Assembly: GCA_030432295.1 (NCBI GenBank)
Contig: JAUIHI010000009.1
Location: 150,600-214,599, forward strand
DNA from: Anaerolineae bacterium
GTDB lineage: Bacteria; Chloroflexota; Anaerolineae; Caldilineales; Caldilineaceae
Length of the DNA: 64,000 nucleotides
Direction: 5' to 3'
Part shown: in pieces, positions 16,253 through 25,054 of the stretch
How the letters are laid out: every line of letters begins with the position of its first letter
How positions within the stretch are numbered: the stretch's first letter is position 1
The notes under the pieces: model-generated
What the model was told of the DNA's origin: nothing
Databases searched by the model: none
Seen by the model: only the letters and a program-made list of their open reading frames with translations
Program-made: the position numbers and the translations under genes

Positions 16253-18858
16253 CCCTCTCCGATCCCTATCGGCTTCTCCTTCTGATCGCCATCCTTCTCT
16301 ATATTTGGATTTTCGCTGGCCTCGCCTTCGCCCAACACGCGGGGATGCGCACCCACAAGGCCGATCTGGGCCAGATGGATCAGGCCATCTGGAACACCAG
16401 CCAGGGCCGTTTTGTGGAGGAGGTGAAGGACGATTTCGTCTCTACCCGGCTGACCGATCACGTGGAGCCGATCTTCGCGCTGATCAGCCCGGTGCTCTGG
16501 CTGTGGGACGACGTGCGGGCGCTCCTGCTCCTGCAAGTGATCGCCGTGGCCCTGGGCGCGCTTCCCCTCTATGCGTTAGCCCTGGAAAAACTGGACCAGC
16601 TACTCCCTGCGCACCAGCGCGCTCAAATCTGGCATAGGGAACCCCTGCAACAGATGACCCGCCCGCTGGCTCTGGCCGTGGCGTTGGGCTGGCTGCTCTC
16701 GCCCCAACTCCAGTCCGCGGTCCTGACCGAATTCCACGCCATCCCCTTGGCCGCGCCGCTGATCGTCTGGGCTTTCTGGGCCGCGGAGAAAAATCGCTGG
16801 CGACAATTCTTCGTGGCCGCGCTGCTGCTGGCCGCAGTCAAAGAAGAAGCTGCGCTCCTGGCCGCCGGCTTAGGGTTTTGGTGTTGGGTATTGGATGTTT
16901 CGAAGGCGAGACGACGACAATATCCAATACCCAATACCAAATACCTCATCTTCCCCCTCCTCGTCACGGGCTTCTCCCTCGCCTGGTTCTATCTTGCCAC
17001 TTTCGTCATCGTCCCCGCCCACGCCGCGCAGGTCTATGGAGCCGCGGAGAGCGCCTATTTTCAGCGTTACGGCGCGCTGGGCAATTCACCGCTGGACATC
17101 GCCAGGAGCTTCTTCACCCAGCCGGGCGTTGTCTGGCAGATCGCCAGCGAACCGGCCCGGACCGCCTATCTCTGGCAACTGCTGGCCGGTTTTGGTCTCT
17201 TTGCCCTACTGGCGCCGGAGATTTTGTTGCTCTGCACGCCCGTCTTCCTCGCCAATCTGCTCAGCGCCTACCCGGCCCAATATTACGGCGAATTCCACTA
17301 CAGCGCGCCGATTGTGCCCTACTTTGCCGTGGCTGGGGTCTATGGGCTGGCCCGGCTCTGGCGCTGGCTGGGCCGCCGTTTTGCCGGGGAATCGGGCAGT
17401 TTCCAGCACCTGCCCGCAGCCAACGCCGGGGTAATGGCGCTGGTTTCAATCTTTACCAACAGCCGTTCCACCCTGCGCCCGTTGCTGGCCTGGGGGCTGG
17501 TGCTCTGGCTGCTCGTCTGGGCGGGAATCGGCTATGCCAACGCGGGCCGGGGACCGGGCGGCGGACGCTACGATCCCACGCCGGTCACTGCCCACCACCG
17601 GCTACTGGACCGTTTCACCAGCCAGATTCCTGCGGACGCGGCTGTCACCGCCACAGCCGCGGTCCACCCCCACCTCAGCCATCGGCGCTACATCTACCAG
17701 TTTCCCTTCGGGCTGGACGCTGCGGTTCCCGCTGAGTGGGCGCTGCTGGATGTGACCAGCAATACGGATATGGCCCCCGGCGATGTCAAGGCGAAAGTCG
17801 ATGAAATGCTGGCAAGCGACTGGGGTGTGGCTGACGGCGCAGACGGTTTTCTCCTCCTCCAGCGCGGCGTAGCGGAGAAGACAATTCCCGGCGCGTTCTT
17901 CAGTTTTGCGCGAGAACTTAACGCAGAGGCGCAGAGACGCAGAGACGCAGAGAAGATCGTCAACGATCCCCCACTTAACAATTCACCATTCACTATTCAC
18001 CATTCACTATTTTCTTTTGGCCCTCTCACTTTCCTCGGCCTGGACTTAACCGATTGGCCCCGCTGGCGACAGACAAAAGTGACGACCCTCTGGCGGGTGG
18101 AGGAGGGCTTCGATGCGAGTGTTGCACCGCTGGTTGAGATTCGTACCCCTTCCGGTGGGATAATCCTCGACAACGCCCAACTCCCCTCGCCTGCGCTGGT
18201 CTGGTATCCCCCGCAAAGTTGGCAGCTGGGTGAAGTCATCCGGCTCGAATCGCTCTGGCTCTTTCTGCCCGGGGAATGGGGCGTAGCTGTGGGGATGACC
18301 GACGGAACGCCAGCGCTGGCCGGGGCATTCAGCCGCCAGTCCGGTGGCACACTGGCACGGGATGAATTGGGAGAAGCTTTGGCCGAGGGAGAACCAGCTG
18401 GCTGGTTTGCTGGGCCGACAGGCGAACGGCTTTCTGTGACGGCCCGCCTCGACCCATCCGTCCCCGCGGGGCAGGTGGCGAACCTACGCCTGGAATGGGG
18501 CACAGAGACGCCGGAACTGCTGGCCCGCCATCAGATTTTTGTCCATCTGCGCGGGGCAGAGGGCAACATCGCCCAAAACGACGGCAGCCCCCGCTATTTC
18601 GTCCCTGTCGCGCCCGGTCCGGTGACAGCCGACTGGCGACAGCTTGCCATTCCCACCGACCTGCCGCCGGGCAGCTATCCGGTCGTCATCGGCGTCTACG
18701 ATCCCGCCAACGGGGAGCGGCTGGCCTTTTTTGGCCCGGATGGACAGCCGACCAGCAACGAACTAATTGTCGGCAGTGTACGCGTGCAGCCCCCCCTCGT
18801 CCCGGATCAGGCCTGTGCGCTCATTCCGCTTGCCTGTGCCAGCCAGCCGATTCGCTAA
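16123..18858 (+). CDS. DUF2079 multi-pass membrane protein with repeat-derived insertions
   Basis: A 911-aa protein. After a first membrane helix (about residues 50-68), HKADLGQMDQAIWNTSQGRF is the DUF2079 hallmark; about ten membrane helices follow up to residue 475, then a soluble C-terminal half. DUF2079 proteins resemble GT-C-type membrane glycosyltransferases. Three stretches are unlike the rest: residues 1-45, about 254-278 and about 599-630 (NAEAQRRRDAEK and SPFTIHHSLF). They are encoded by intergenic-type repeats that keep the reading frame. The true start may be downstream, for example GTG 16201. The gene follows a flippase-like gene, which suggests an envelope-glycan role. Confidence 0.8.
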   Translation: MQSSEMLCVRILAIRAAPSPSFRAIDVKTSPATTRDIQYPIPHSLSDPYRLLLLIAILLYIWIFAGLAFAQHAGMRTHKADLGQMDQAIWNTSQGRFVEEVKDDFVSTRLTDHVEPIFALISPVLWLWDDVRALLLLQVIAVALGALPLYALALEKLDQLLPAHQRAQIWHREPLQQMTRPLALAVALGWLLSPQLQSAVLTEFHAIPLAAPLIVWAFWAAEKNRWRQFFVAALLLAAVKEEAALLAAGLGFWCWVLDVSKARRRQYPIPNTKYLIFPLLVTGFSLAWFYLATFVIVPAHAAQVYGAAESAYFQRYGALGNSPLDIARSFFTQPGVVWQIASEPARTAYLWQLLAGFGLFALLAPEILLLCTPVFLANLLSAYPAQYYGEFHYSAPIVPYFAVAGVYGLARLWRWLGRRFAGESGSFQHLPAANAGVMALVSIFTNSRSTLRPLLAWGLVLWLLVWAGIGYANAGRGPGGGRYDPTPVTAHHRLLDRFTSQIPADAAVTATAAVHPHLSHRRYIYQFPFGLDAAVPAEWALLDVTSNTDMAPGDVKAKVDEMLASDWGVADGADGFLLLQRGVAEKTIPGAFFSFARELNAEAQRRRDAEKIVNDPPLNNSPFTIHHSLFSFGPLTFLGLDLTDWPRWRQTKVTTLWRVEEGFDASVAPLVEIRTPSGGIILDNAQLPSPALVWYPPQSWQLGEVIRLESLWLFLPGEWGVAVGMTDGTPALAGAFSRQSGGTLARDELGEALAEGEPAGWFAGPTGERLSVTARLDPSVPAGQVANLRLEWGTETPELLARHQIFVHLRGAEGNIAQNDGSPRYFVPVAPGPVTADWRQLAIPTDLPPGSYPVVIGVYDPANGERLAFFGPDGQPTSNELIVGSVRVQPPLVPDQACALIPLACASQPIR
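16880..16955. repeat. TATTGGGTATTGG repeat inside a gene
   Basis: GTTGGGTATTGGATGTTTCG (about 16883-16902) and its partner ATATCCAATACCCAATACC (16919-16937) lie within the DUF2079 reading frame and encode a hydrophilic loop (VLDVSKARRRQYPIPNTK) between two membrane helices. Confidence 0.8.
17918..18012. repeat. GCAGAGRCGCAGAG and TTCACCATTCACTA repeats inside a gene
   Basis: Tandem GCAGAGACGC words (17918-17956) are followed by CAATTCACCATTCACTATTC words (17978-18012). Both are in frame in the soluble part of the DUF2079 gene. The first belongs to the same word family as 4152-4230 and 53684-53765. Confidence 0.85.
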
Positions 18859-18885
18859 TCCGACTATCCATCGAAGGAGAATCCT

Positions 18886-19932
18886 ATGCACATTACCCAA
18901 CTGACCACACAGATTCGCCGCCAGACGCCTAGCCCCACGCCCAAACGGGACGCCCTGCAATCTCTGCCCGGCTCCGGCAGCGTGCGCGTGGAAATCACCA
19001 GCAACACCGGCGTCACTGGCGTGGGCGAGGCCAGCTTTGGCCGCATTGCTGGGGGACCAGACGCGCTGGCAGCGCTCATCGAACACGAACTGAAGCCACT
19101 GATTCTGGGCCAAGACCCGGCCTTTGTGCGGGGCCTGCACCAGTCAATGCTGGCCGAAACCGAATATCACGGCAGCCAGGGCTTGGCGACTTTTGGCATT
19201 GCAGCGATAGACACTGCCCTGTGGGATTGCCTGGGCCGGTCCAACGGCGTCCCCTGCTGGCAACTGTGGGGCGGCGTGCATACCCGCGTCCCGGCTTATG
19301 CGATGGTGGGCTGGCTCAACTACGACGACGAGGAGGTCCAGGCCATCTGTCGTCAGGCGGTGGGTCAGGGCTTCCGGGCCGTCAAAATCAAAGTGGGTTT
19401 TCCCACTTTGCAGCAGGACATTCAGCGGGTGGAAGTGGTGCGTCGGGCTGTGGGCGATGAGGTCGGAATTATGGTGGACGCCAACCAATCCCTCACCGCG
19501 GCCGAAGCTGTAGTCCGGGGACGGGCTTTTGAGCGAATGGGCTGCGTCTGGTGGGAGGAACCCATTCCCGCCGACGACATCGACGGCTACGCGGAGCTGA
19601 CCCGTGCCCTGGACATTCCGATTGCCACAGGAGAGAATCTCTACAGCGCGGCCGACTTTGCCCGCTTCCTGCGCCGGGACGCGGTGGATATTGTGCAGCC
19701 GGACCTGCGCCGGGCCGGTGGGCCTACCGCACTGCTGCAGATCGGGTCGATGGCGGCAGCATTCCGTCGCCCCTACGCGTCCCACGGCGGCGGTCCGGTC
19801 CAGCTAAATGTGATGGCCTGTCTGCCCAACGCGCTCTATCTGGAAACCGGGCTGATCCCGCCCGACTCGCCCCTGCGCCTGGAAGAGGGAACGGTGCAGA
19901 TTCCCGACGGGCCGGGCTTCAGTTGGGCCTAA
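18886..19932 (+). CDS. Mandelate racemase/muconate lactonizing enzyme family protein
   Basis: A 348-aa enolase-superfamily enzyme. The KxK motif is in AVKIKVGF (near residue 168), metal ligands are in MVDANQS, WWEEPIPADD and ATGENLYS, DIVQPDLRRAGG follows, and the general-base His is in ASHGGG (near residue 300). This pattern is that of the mandelate-racemase subgroup, so it may racemise or dehydrate a hydroxy acid. AAGGAG precedes the ATG at 18886. It is not close to the rhamnonate-type enzyme at 11.7 kb. The substrate is unknown. Confidence 0.85.
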   Translation: MHITQLTTQIRRQTPSPTPKRDALQSLPGSGSVRVEITSNTGVTGVGEASFGRIAGGPDALAALIEHELKPLILGQDPAFVRGLHQSMLAETEYHGSQGLATFGIAAIDTALWDCLGRSNGVPCWQLWGGVHTRVPAYAMVGWLNYDDEEVQAICRQAVGQGFRAVKIKVGFPTLQQDIQRVEVVRRAVGDEVGIMVDANQSLTAAEAVVRGRAFERMGCVWWEEPIPADDIDGYAELTRALDIPIATGENLYSAADFARFLRRDAVDIVQPDLRRAGGPTALLQIGSMAAAFRRPYASHGGGPVQLNVMACLPNALYLETGLIPPDSPLRLEEGTVQIPDGPGFSWA

Positions 19933-19944
19933 AGAGTGATTGTT

Positions 19945-20026
19945 CAAAGTCCCCGGCACTTCCGTTGCAAGTGAGCCGTTAGACCACAATTCCACCGTTG
20001 TTGTACGTGAAGTGCCGGGGACTTTG
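19945..20026. repeat. Inverted repeat AAAGTCCCCGGCACTT
   Basis: 18-bp perfect arms CAAAGTCCCCGGCACTTC (19945-19962) and its complement (20009-20026) around a 46-bp loop, filling the gap before the deacetylase gene. Confidence 0.9.
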
Positions 20027-20069
20027 GCTTCCTCCCTGAATAGATGGGCCTGAAGAAAGGAAAATCGAG

Positions 20070-20966
20070 ATGACCGACTTTGTGTGGAGTATCGACGACG
20101 CGGGAACCGGCGGCGAGGCGTCGGCAGAGGTCTCCCGGCGCTTTGCCCGCTGGCTGGAAAGCCGTTCTCTGCGTGCCACCTGGCTGGTGGTTCCCAAACC
20201 GGGCGGACAGCCCCTTTCCCCGGAGTGGCTGGATGTGCTGCGTGAGATGCGGGATGCGGGCCACGACCTGCAACTCCACGGGCTGACCCACGGCGACTGC
20301 TTCGAGTTTGGCCCGCCAGCCTGGCCTGCCACCGCCATCAATCCGGCCTTTGTGGATGAGTTTGCCCAGCGCCGGGACGAACTGCTGTCCCGCTACACTG
20401 TGGACAATCTGCGCGCCCGCATGGAAGAGGGGATGGACATCTTTCAGCGGGAATTGGGGATCGATCCGGTGCTCTTTCGTGCGCCCTGCGGAGCCATCTC
20501 CCAGGCGATGTTTGCCGCCCTGGCCGCGGTCGGCATTGGCTACCACTCCTGTCAATACATCAGCGGCACGGGCTACGAGCATCTGCCCCACAACCGCGGC
20601 GACCTGACGCCGGTCTGGACCGAGGCCATCCCCCACCGCCCCTTCCGCTGGTATGCGGATGTGGTCGAAGCACCGATTCTCAACGAATACACCTGGCGGG
20701 GCGCAGGCGCGCGCAGTGCTGAGTTCATCGAACTGGCCCGGCAGGACGCGGCGCGCGTCGTCACGGAAAGTCCCGTGGCGGTGATTCTGATGCACACCCA
20801 CGGCATTGCCGACGACTTCGGCCACGCCTGCCGTACGGTGGATGCAGTGGTGGAGGAAGCGGCGAGTCTGGGGGATCACCGCTTTACGACGCTGGGCGAA
20901 CTGATCGCCTCCGGCGGGCTGGATGCAGCCGCAACGGTCAGCGGGCCGGATTCGTTGACAATTTGA
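20070..20966 (+). CDS. Polysaccharide deacetylase-like (NodB-fold) protein
   Basis: A 298-aa protein. The early paired aspartates (WSIDDAGTGG) and LHGLTHGD supply the Asp-His-His metal site of carbohydrate esterase family 4 type enzymes. FRAPCGAISQAMFAAL gives the R-x-P motif and ILMHTHGI near residue 240 supplies the late histidines. No signal peptide is seen, so it is probably cytoplasmic. AAAGGAA precedes the ATG. It probably de-N-acetylates an amino sugar or hydrolyses a related amide. Confidence 0.82.
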   Translation: MTDFVWSIDDAGTGGEASAEVSRRFARWLESRSLRATWLVVPKPGGQPLSPEWLDVLREMRDAGHDLQLHGLTHGDCFEFGPPAWPATAINPAFVDEFAQRRDELLSRYTVDNLRARMEEGMDIFQRELGIDPVLFRAPCGAISQAMFAALAAVGIGYHSCQYISGTGYEHLPHNRGDLTPVWTEAIPHRPFRWYADVVEAPILNEYTWRGAGARSAEFIELARQDAARVVTESPVAVILMHTHGIADDFGHACRTVDAVVEEAASLGDHRFTTLGELIASGGLDAAATVSGPDSLTI

Positions 20967-20992
20967 GGTGTGGGAAGGAAGAGGCGAAGTCT

Positions 20993-21559
20993 ATGCGCGG
21001 TTTCAGCGGACAACGAGAAGGCTGGACAGCCAAAGCCCGTCTGTTGCTCGCTCCGGCCCTGGCCGAGGACGAGAGCGGTGTCTGGGCGGATGTGGGCTGC
21101 GGCGATGGCATCTTCACTTTTCTGCTCTGCGAGATGCTGACGCCGGGCAGCACTGTCTATGCGGTGGATCGGGATCGGCTGGCCCTGGAACGGGTCTCCC
21201 AGCGCAAGGGCACGCTCGCCCTGGCCTGCGAACTGGCAACGCTGCACGCAGACTTCACCCGGCCTCTACGTCTGCCTCCACTGGACGGCATTCTGCTGGC
21301 CAATTCTCTGCATTTTGTGGACAAAAAGCCGCCGGTGCTAAAAGGGTTGGCGAGTCTTCTGAAGCCGGGCGGCAAGCTGGTGGTGGTCGAATACAACACA
21401 CGCCAGGGCAACAGTGCCGTGCCCTTTCCCATCCACGAATCGGATTTTGTCACGCTGGCCGAGGCCGCGGGTCTGGAGGGGGCGCGGATTGCGACCCGCG
21501 CCCCCTCCACTTTTCTGGGGGAGATGTTCACCGGCGTGGCGGTGAAAGGCCGCGCGTAG
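20993..21559 (+). CDS. Class I SAM-dependent methyltransferase
   Basis: A 188-aa methyltransferase. Motif I is WADVGCGDGIFTFLL (about 33-47), the acidic end of beta-2 is in VYAVDRDRLAL, and motif IV/post-I is LDGILLANSLHFV, followed by LLKPGGKLVVVEYN. The ATG at 20993 is preferred over a TTG that overlaps the previous gene's stop. It is 26 bp after the deacetylase, probably in the same transcript. The acceptor substrate is unknown. Confidence 0.85.
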   Translation: MRGFSGQREGWTAKARLLLAPALAEDESGVWADVGCGDGIFTFLLCEMLTPGSTVYAVDRDRLALERVSQRKGTLALACELATLHADFTRPLRLPPLDGILLANSLHFVDKKPPVLKGLASLLKPGGKLVVVEYNTRQGNSAVPFPIHESDFVTLAEAAGLEGARIATRAPSTFLGEMFTGVAVKGRA

Positions 21560-21677
21560 CGGTTGACCGCGTACACATTCCCCTGCCAACTGTCGAAACT
21601 GCAACGATTCTTTCCATCATTTATGCAGTGCCGTAACCCAATATTCCATACCCTACTCTGACCGAGAAACCCACCCA

Positions 21678-22667
21678 ATGACTCAACTCACCCAACTCGC
21701 CCCTGACATCCACCGGCTATGCCTGCCCCTGCCCTTCGCCTTGGACCACGTGAACTGCTATCTCATCCGTGGCGACCGGGGCTGGACTCTGCTCGACACG
21801 GGGCTGCACACGCCGGAGGGCTGGCAGAGTTGGCTGGCCGCCTTTGCTGAACTGGGCATCCGGCCCGCCGACATCGAGCAGATCGTCCTCACCCACGTCC
21901 ACCCGGACCACTACGGGATGGCAGGCACATTACAGGCGTGGACGGGCAACGCCGTACCGGTACGGATGTCCACAGCCACAGCAGAGGCAGCCGCGGTCAT
22001 CTGGCGTTCGCCCGCCGAGGATTGGCTGGACGAGACCAGTGCCTATCTGCGCTGCAACGGACTGGAAGCCTCTTTTCTGGAAAGTGTCCTGCAAAGTATG
22101 CGGGGGATGCGGGCGGCTGTGCGTCCCTATCCAGAGAATGTGGAAACTTTTGCGCCCGGCGATGAAGTGGGGCTGGGCAATCGGCGTATGCAGGCCATCC
22201 AGGCCCAGGGCCACGCCGACGACCAGACGGTATTTTACGATCCGGCGGATCGGTTGATCTTCTGCGGGGATCAGGTGCTCCAACGCATCACCCCCAATGT
22301 GGGGTCCTGGCCGACGACGCCTGCCGGTCCCCTGGGCCGCTTCCTCACCGACCTCTCCCACCTGAGCGGGTTGGACGTGGGTCTGGCCTTGCCCGGCCAC
22401 CGGCAGGAGATTACCGACTTTGCGGGACGCATCGACGAACTGCTGGCCCATCACGAAAAGCGGCTGGTCACCATCCGGGAGGCCATCCCCGATGCAGGCG
22501 CAACAACACTGGAGATCACCCGACGGGTCTTTCCTGTGGATCGCTTCAACACCCACGAAGTCCGCTTTGCCGTGGCCGAGACCCTGGCCCATCTGGAGCA
22601 TCTGCTTGAAACCGGCGAGGCCAGCTGGGACGAAAACAGCGCGGGCGTGTGGGTGTTCCGCCGTTAG
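21678..22667 (+). CDS. MBL-fold metallo-hydrolase
   Basis: A 329-aa metallo-beta-lactamase-fold hydrolase. The zinc motif is THVHPDHYGMAG (HxHxDH, near residues 75-86), a later His is in AQGHADDQTVF, followed by LIFCGDQVL (metal Asp) and LALPGHRQEI (final His). The C-terminal helical extension (about 250-315) matches the group that includes glyoxalase-II-like and quorum-lactonase-like proteins. The substrate is not known. It ends 109 bp before recO. Confidence 0.9.
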   Translation: MTQLTQLAPDIHRLCLPLPFALDHVNCYLIRGDRGWTLLDTGLHTPEGWQSWLAAFAELGIRPADIEQIVLTHVHPDHYGMAGTLQAWTGNAVPVRMSTATAEAAAVIWRSPAEDWLDETSAYLRCNGLEASFLESVLQSMRGMRAAVRPYPENVETFAPGDEVGLGNRRMQAIQAQGHADDQTVFYDPADRLIFCGDQVLQRITPNVGSWPTTPAGPLGRFLTDLSHLSGLDVGLALPGHRQEITDFAGRIDELLAHHEKRLVTIREAIPDAGATTLEITRRVFPVDRFNTHEVRFAVAETLAHLEHLLETGEASWDENSAGVWVFRR

Positions 22668-22706
22668 TTTCAGCGGACAGCTTTCTCACCCCACCCCGCC
22701 GCGTGG

Positions 22707-22712
22707 TATAAT
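22707..22712 (+). promoter_or_regulatory. Extended -10 promoter upstream of recO
   Basis: TATAAT is preceded directly by TGG, giving the extended -10 form TGNTATAAT. No good -35 element is visible. It lies 63 bp upstream of the recO ATG. Confidence 0.55.
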
Positions 22713-22726
22713 TCCCCTACAAGATC

Positions 22727-22762
22727 TGTGTCAATCTGTTCCATCCGTTTTTATCCGTGTAC
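22727..22762. repeat. ATCCGTGT-type repeat (single arm)
   Basis: TCTGTGTCAATCTG, TTCCATCCG and TTTTATCCGTGTACC words occupy the recO leader. They belong to the ATCCGTGT family also found at 11683, 46722, 47790, 47890 and 62661. Confidence 0.7.
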
Positions 22763-22775
22763 CTCCCTTCCACCT

Positions 22776-23552
22776 ATGGCCGAACGCAGCCGTACCTATC
22801 GCACCCAGGCGGTCATTCTGCGCCGCCGGGACTACGCCGACGCCGACCGCATTCTGACGGTCTATACCCCGCGCTTGGGCAAAGTCGAACTGATCGCCAA
22901 AGGGGTGCGCAAGACCACCAGCCGCAAAGCCGGTCATTTGGAACTTTTCAGCCACGCCAGTCTGCTGGTGGCTCAGGCCCGCACCTGGGGCATTGTCACC
23001 GAAGTGACGACTGTCGAAAGCTTCCTCCACCTGCGCAGCGATCTGGACCGCATCGGCTGGGCGGGCTATGCCTGCGAACTGGTGGACGCTTTTGGCAGCG
23101 CTGAGGACGAAAGCCAGCAGTTGTGGGAGATGCTGCTCTTTGCCCTGCGGGTGCTGGACAGCGGCGAAGAACAGATCGACCTCTTCCTGCGCTGGTTCGA
23201 GTTGCATCTGCTCAGTCTGGTCGGCTTTCAGCCAGAGCTGTTCAATTGTCTGGCCTGTGGGGATGAGTTGCAGGCCGTCACCAATTATTTGAGTCTGGCC
23301 GCGGGGGGTGTATTCTGTCCCCGCTGCGGCGAAGCTGCCGGTGGCACGGAACCGATTGAACCGGGCCTGCTCAAAGTCCTGCGCCACATCCAGCGCAGTT
23401 CGTGGACAGATGTGCGGGCGGTGCAACTGCGTCCCCAGACGATCCAGGCCGTCGAGAGTATTCTCTACCGCTATCTGGTTCTGGTGCTGGAACGCCAGTT
23501 GCGCTCGGTGGATTTTGTGCGCCGGTTGCGCTCGGCACGTAATCATTCATAG
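22776..23552 (+). CDS. recO: DNA repair protein RecO
   Basis: A 258-aa RecO. The N-terminal OB fold shows TQAVILRRRDYADADRILTVYTPRLGKVELIAKGVRK, followed by the helical domain and a four-cysteine zinc ribbon (NCLACGDEL with FCPRCGEA). RecO loads RecA with RecR and RecF and anneals single strands at gaps. The ATG at 22776 is chosen since upstream in-frame codons lie in an ATCCGTGT repeat. Length is normal. It is followed by an inverted repeat. Confidence 0.95.
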   Translation: MAERSRTYRTQAVILRRRDYADADRILTVYTPRLGKVELIAKGVRKTTSRKAGHLELFSHASLLVAQARTWGIVTEVTTVESFLHLRSDLDRIGWAGYACELVDAFGSAEDESQQLWEMLLFALRVLDSGEEQIDLFLRWFELHLLSLVGFQPELFNCLACGDELQAVTNYLSLAAGGVFCPRCGEAAGGTEPIEPGLLKVLRHIQRSSWTDVRAVQLRPQTIQAVESILYRYLVLVLERQLRSVDFVRRLRSARNHS

Positions 23553-23614
23553 GTGCGGTTTCCAACCGCACAATCTCGGAATATTCCCATTTATGCGGTT
23601 AGAAACCGCATCTA
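23549..23614. repeat. TGCGGTTAGAAACCGCA-type inverted repeat
   Basis: TAGGTGCGGTTTCCAACCGCA and TGCGGTTAGAAACCGCATCTA are each short palindromes and together pair over a 25-bp loop. The left arm includes the recO stop codon. Confidence 0.85.
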
Positions 23615-23625
23615 CGGCACTGGCA

Positions 23626-24021
23626 ATGCACATCAGCGACTACCAAAACTGGGTGGAAAACTGGGACAAAGCCCGCACCTGGGACCGGGTGCTGGTGAGC
23701 CACACCCTCCTGCACGCGCTGGAAGAACTGGGCGAGGTGAGCAAACTGGTGCAGATGCTGGAAGGCTACCGCCCCCTCGACCCGCCGAACGAAGAAGCCG
23801 TGCGCGATCTGCTGGCTCTGGAACTGAGCGATCTACAAGTGATGCTCTTCAAAATCGCCTACCAGTGTGGGATCGATATGGAAGATGCCCTGCGCCTGGG
23901 ACAGGCTAAAGCCGACGCCCGCTTTCCCGACCCGTCCACCGGTCCCGCCAGTCAGCAAACCTATCGGGCGCGGCTGGATGAGCGGGTGGCCGCGCTGGAT
24001 TCCGCACCGGACTCACAATGA
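23626..24021 (+). CDS. MazG-like nucleotide pyrophosphohydrolase
   Basis: A 131-aa all-alpha protein of the MazG-like/phosphoribosyl-ATP pyrophosphohydrolase superfamily. The metal-binding helices appear as HALEELGEVSKLVQML (ExxE) and LLALELSDLQVMLFKIA (ExxD), the usual EEx(n)ExxD arrangement. It would hydrolyse a nucleoside triphosphate to monophosphate and pyrophosphate. The ATG at 23626 avoids the repeat upstream. Its stop overlaps the start of the next gene (ATGA). Confidence 0.8.
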   Translation: MHISDYQNWVENWDKARTWDRVLVSHTLLHALEELGEVSKLVQMLEGYRPLDPPNEEAVRDLLALELSDLQVMLFKIAYQCGIDMEDALRLGQAKADARFPDPSTGPASQQTYRARLDERVAALDSAPDSQ

Positions 24022-24671
24022 AACTGATTCCTCTGGCCCGGGTTGCCGCGTTCAGTCTATTGGTTGTGCTGCTCTACGGGTTGCTGTTGCTGCGTGTCCC
24101 CCTGGCGCTGGAAAGCGGCTGGGATGTGCGGCTGGCCTGGTTGGGGCAAAACGGGCTGGTGTGGATGCTCGGGGGCTGGCTGGCGCTGGCTGGGGTCTTT
24201 GGCTGGATGGTCTTTCTGGTGGCGCTGATGCACGTCTATTCACCGGCTATGCGCGTGGCCACAATGCTGCAAAGCGGGCTGATGCTCCTTTCTGCCGGGC
24301 TGCTCATCGCCGGGGTGACGGTCTGGATGGCGCTGCTGCCGACCGCGGCTGATGGGGAATGGGCCGCCTTCATCGACCGACTGGCCCTGGCTTTCCTGGG
24401 CGGCGGACTCTTTATGGCAGGCGCAACGACCGCCTGGATCACCCTGGATTTGGGCCTGCTGCACAGACTGCCCTGGCCCTGGCTGCTCCCCGGCACACTC
24501 GCCGCGGCGTTGTGGATTCCGTCGCCCTTTCTCCTGCCCGCAGCCCTGCCAGCGCTGCTCGGCCTGGCACTCCTCGCCCTCTGGACCGGCTTCTGGGCCA
24601 CCCGTCCGACACTTCCTCCGGTCTATCAGGAACTGACCAGCGATCTGCTGCGCACGATTCAAAATCGGTAG
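24018..24671 (+). CDS. Membrane protein of unknown function
   Basis: A 217-aa protein with about six hydrophobic segments: roughly residues 7-27, 45-70, 85-107, 125-147, 155-170 and 175-193. Apart from the hydrophobic character no domain is recognised. It is cotranslated with the MazG-like gene through an ATGA overlap. It ends in a short basic tail. Confidence 0.75.
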   Translation: MKLIPLARVAAFSLLVVLLYGLLLLRVPLALESGWDVRLAWLGQNGLVWMLGGWLALAGVFGWMVFLVALMHVYSPAMRVATMLQSGLMLLSAGLLIAGVTVWMALLPTAADGEWAAFIDRLALAFLGGGLFMAGATTAWITLDLGLLHRLPWPWLLPGTLAAALWIPSPFLLPAALPALLGLALLALWTGFWATRPTLPPVYQELTSDLLRTIQNR

Positions 24672-24950
24672 GACGGACTGCCCGCCCGCACATTCGCGGC
24701 CGCAAAGACAACCCCCGCCTCGGCCAGATCGCCGGAACGAAATTCCCGCCGCATCCACTCAATTGCGCCGCTTTCCGCTCGCCCACAATCCCGCCGACGA
24801 CGACAGCCAGGGGACTTTCCAGATGGATGAGGGTAATTGTCGGCGTAATACCGGGCGTCCCTGCCCAGCGGTCCATGTGGTTCGTTTGGGTTACAGCAGA
24901 GTTGTCCGACTTGTCAAATACAAAATTGATTGAAACCCTATTCCCACAGC
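24672..24950. other. Intergenic region with possible coding remnant
   Basis: There is no intact gene here. On the minus strand, a stretch near 24800-24870 reads TITLIHLESPLAVVVGGIVG, and after a change of frame the next part reads EWMRREFRSGDLAEAGVVF. This looks like a decayed gene, but no family was recognised. Confidence 0.3.
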
Positions 24951-24953
24951 AGA

Positions 24954-24982
24954 TTGTCAAATTCCGCCGCTCGTACTACAAT
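24954..24982 (+). promoter_or_regulatory. Sigma-70-type promoter of the KDPG aldolase operon
   Basis: TTGTCA (-35, 24954-24959) and TACAAT (-10, 24977-24982) are separated by exactly 17 bp. This gives a leader of about 65 nt before the GTG start. Confidence 0.75.
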
Positions 24983-25054
24983 CTTTAGAGGGAGCAACCC
25001 ACCGGCTGCCACCTGTAACTTTCAATTTGCCACTTGCCATCTGCGAGGAGCCAC

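Noticed and set aside
17918..18012. Frameshift or assembly error in the DUF2079 gene
   Set aside because: The frame continues in a family-like way on both sides, and the inserted stretch matches repeats elsewhere in the window, so an in-frame insertion is the simpler reading.
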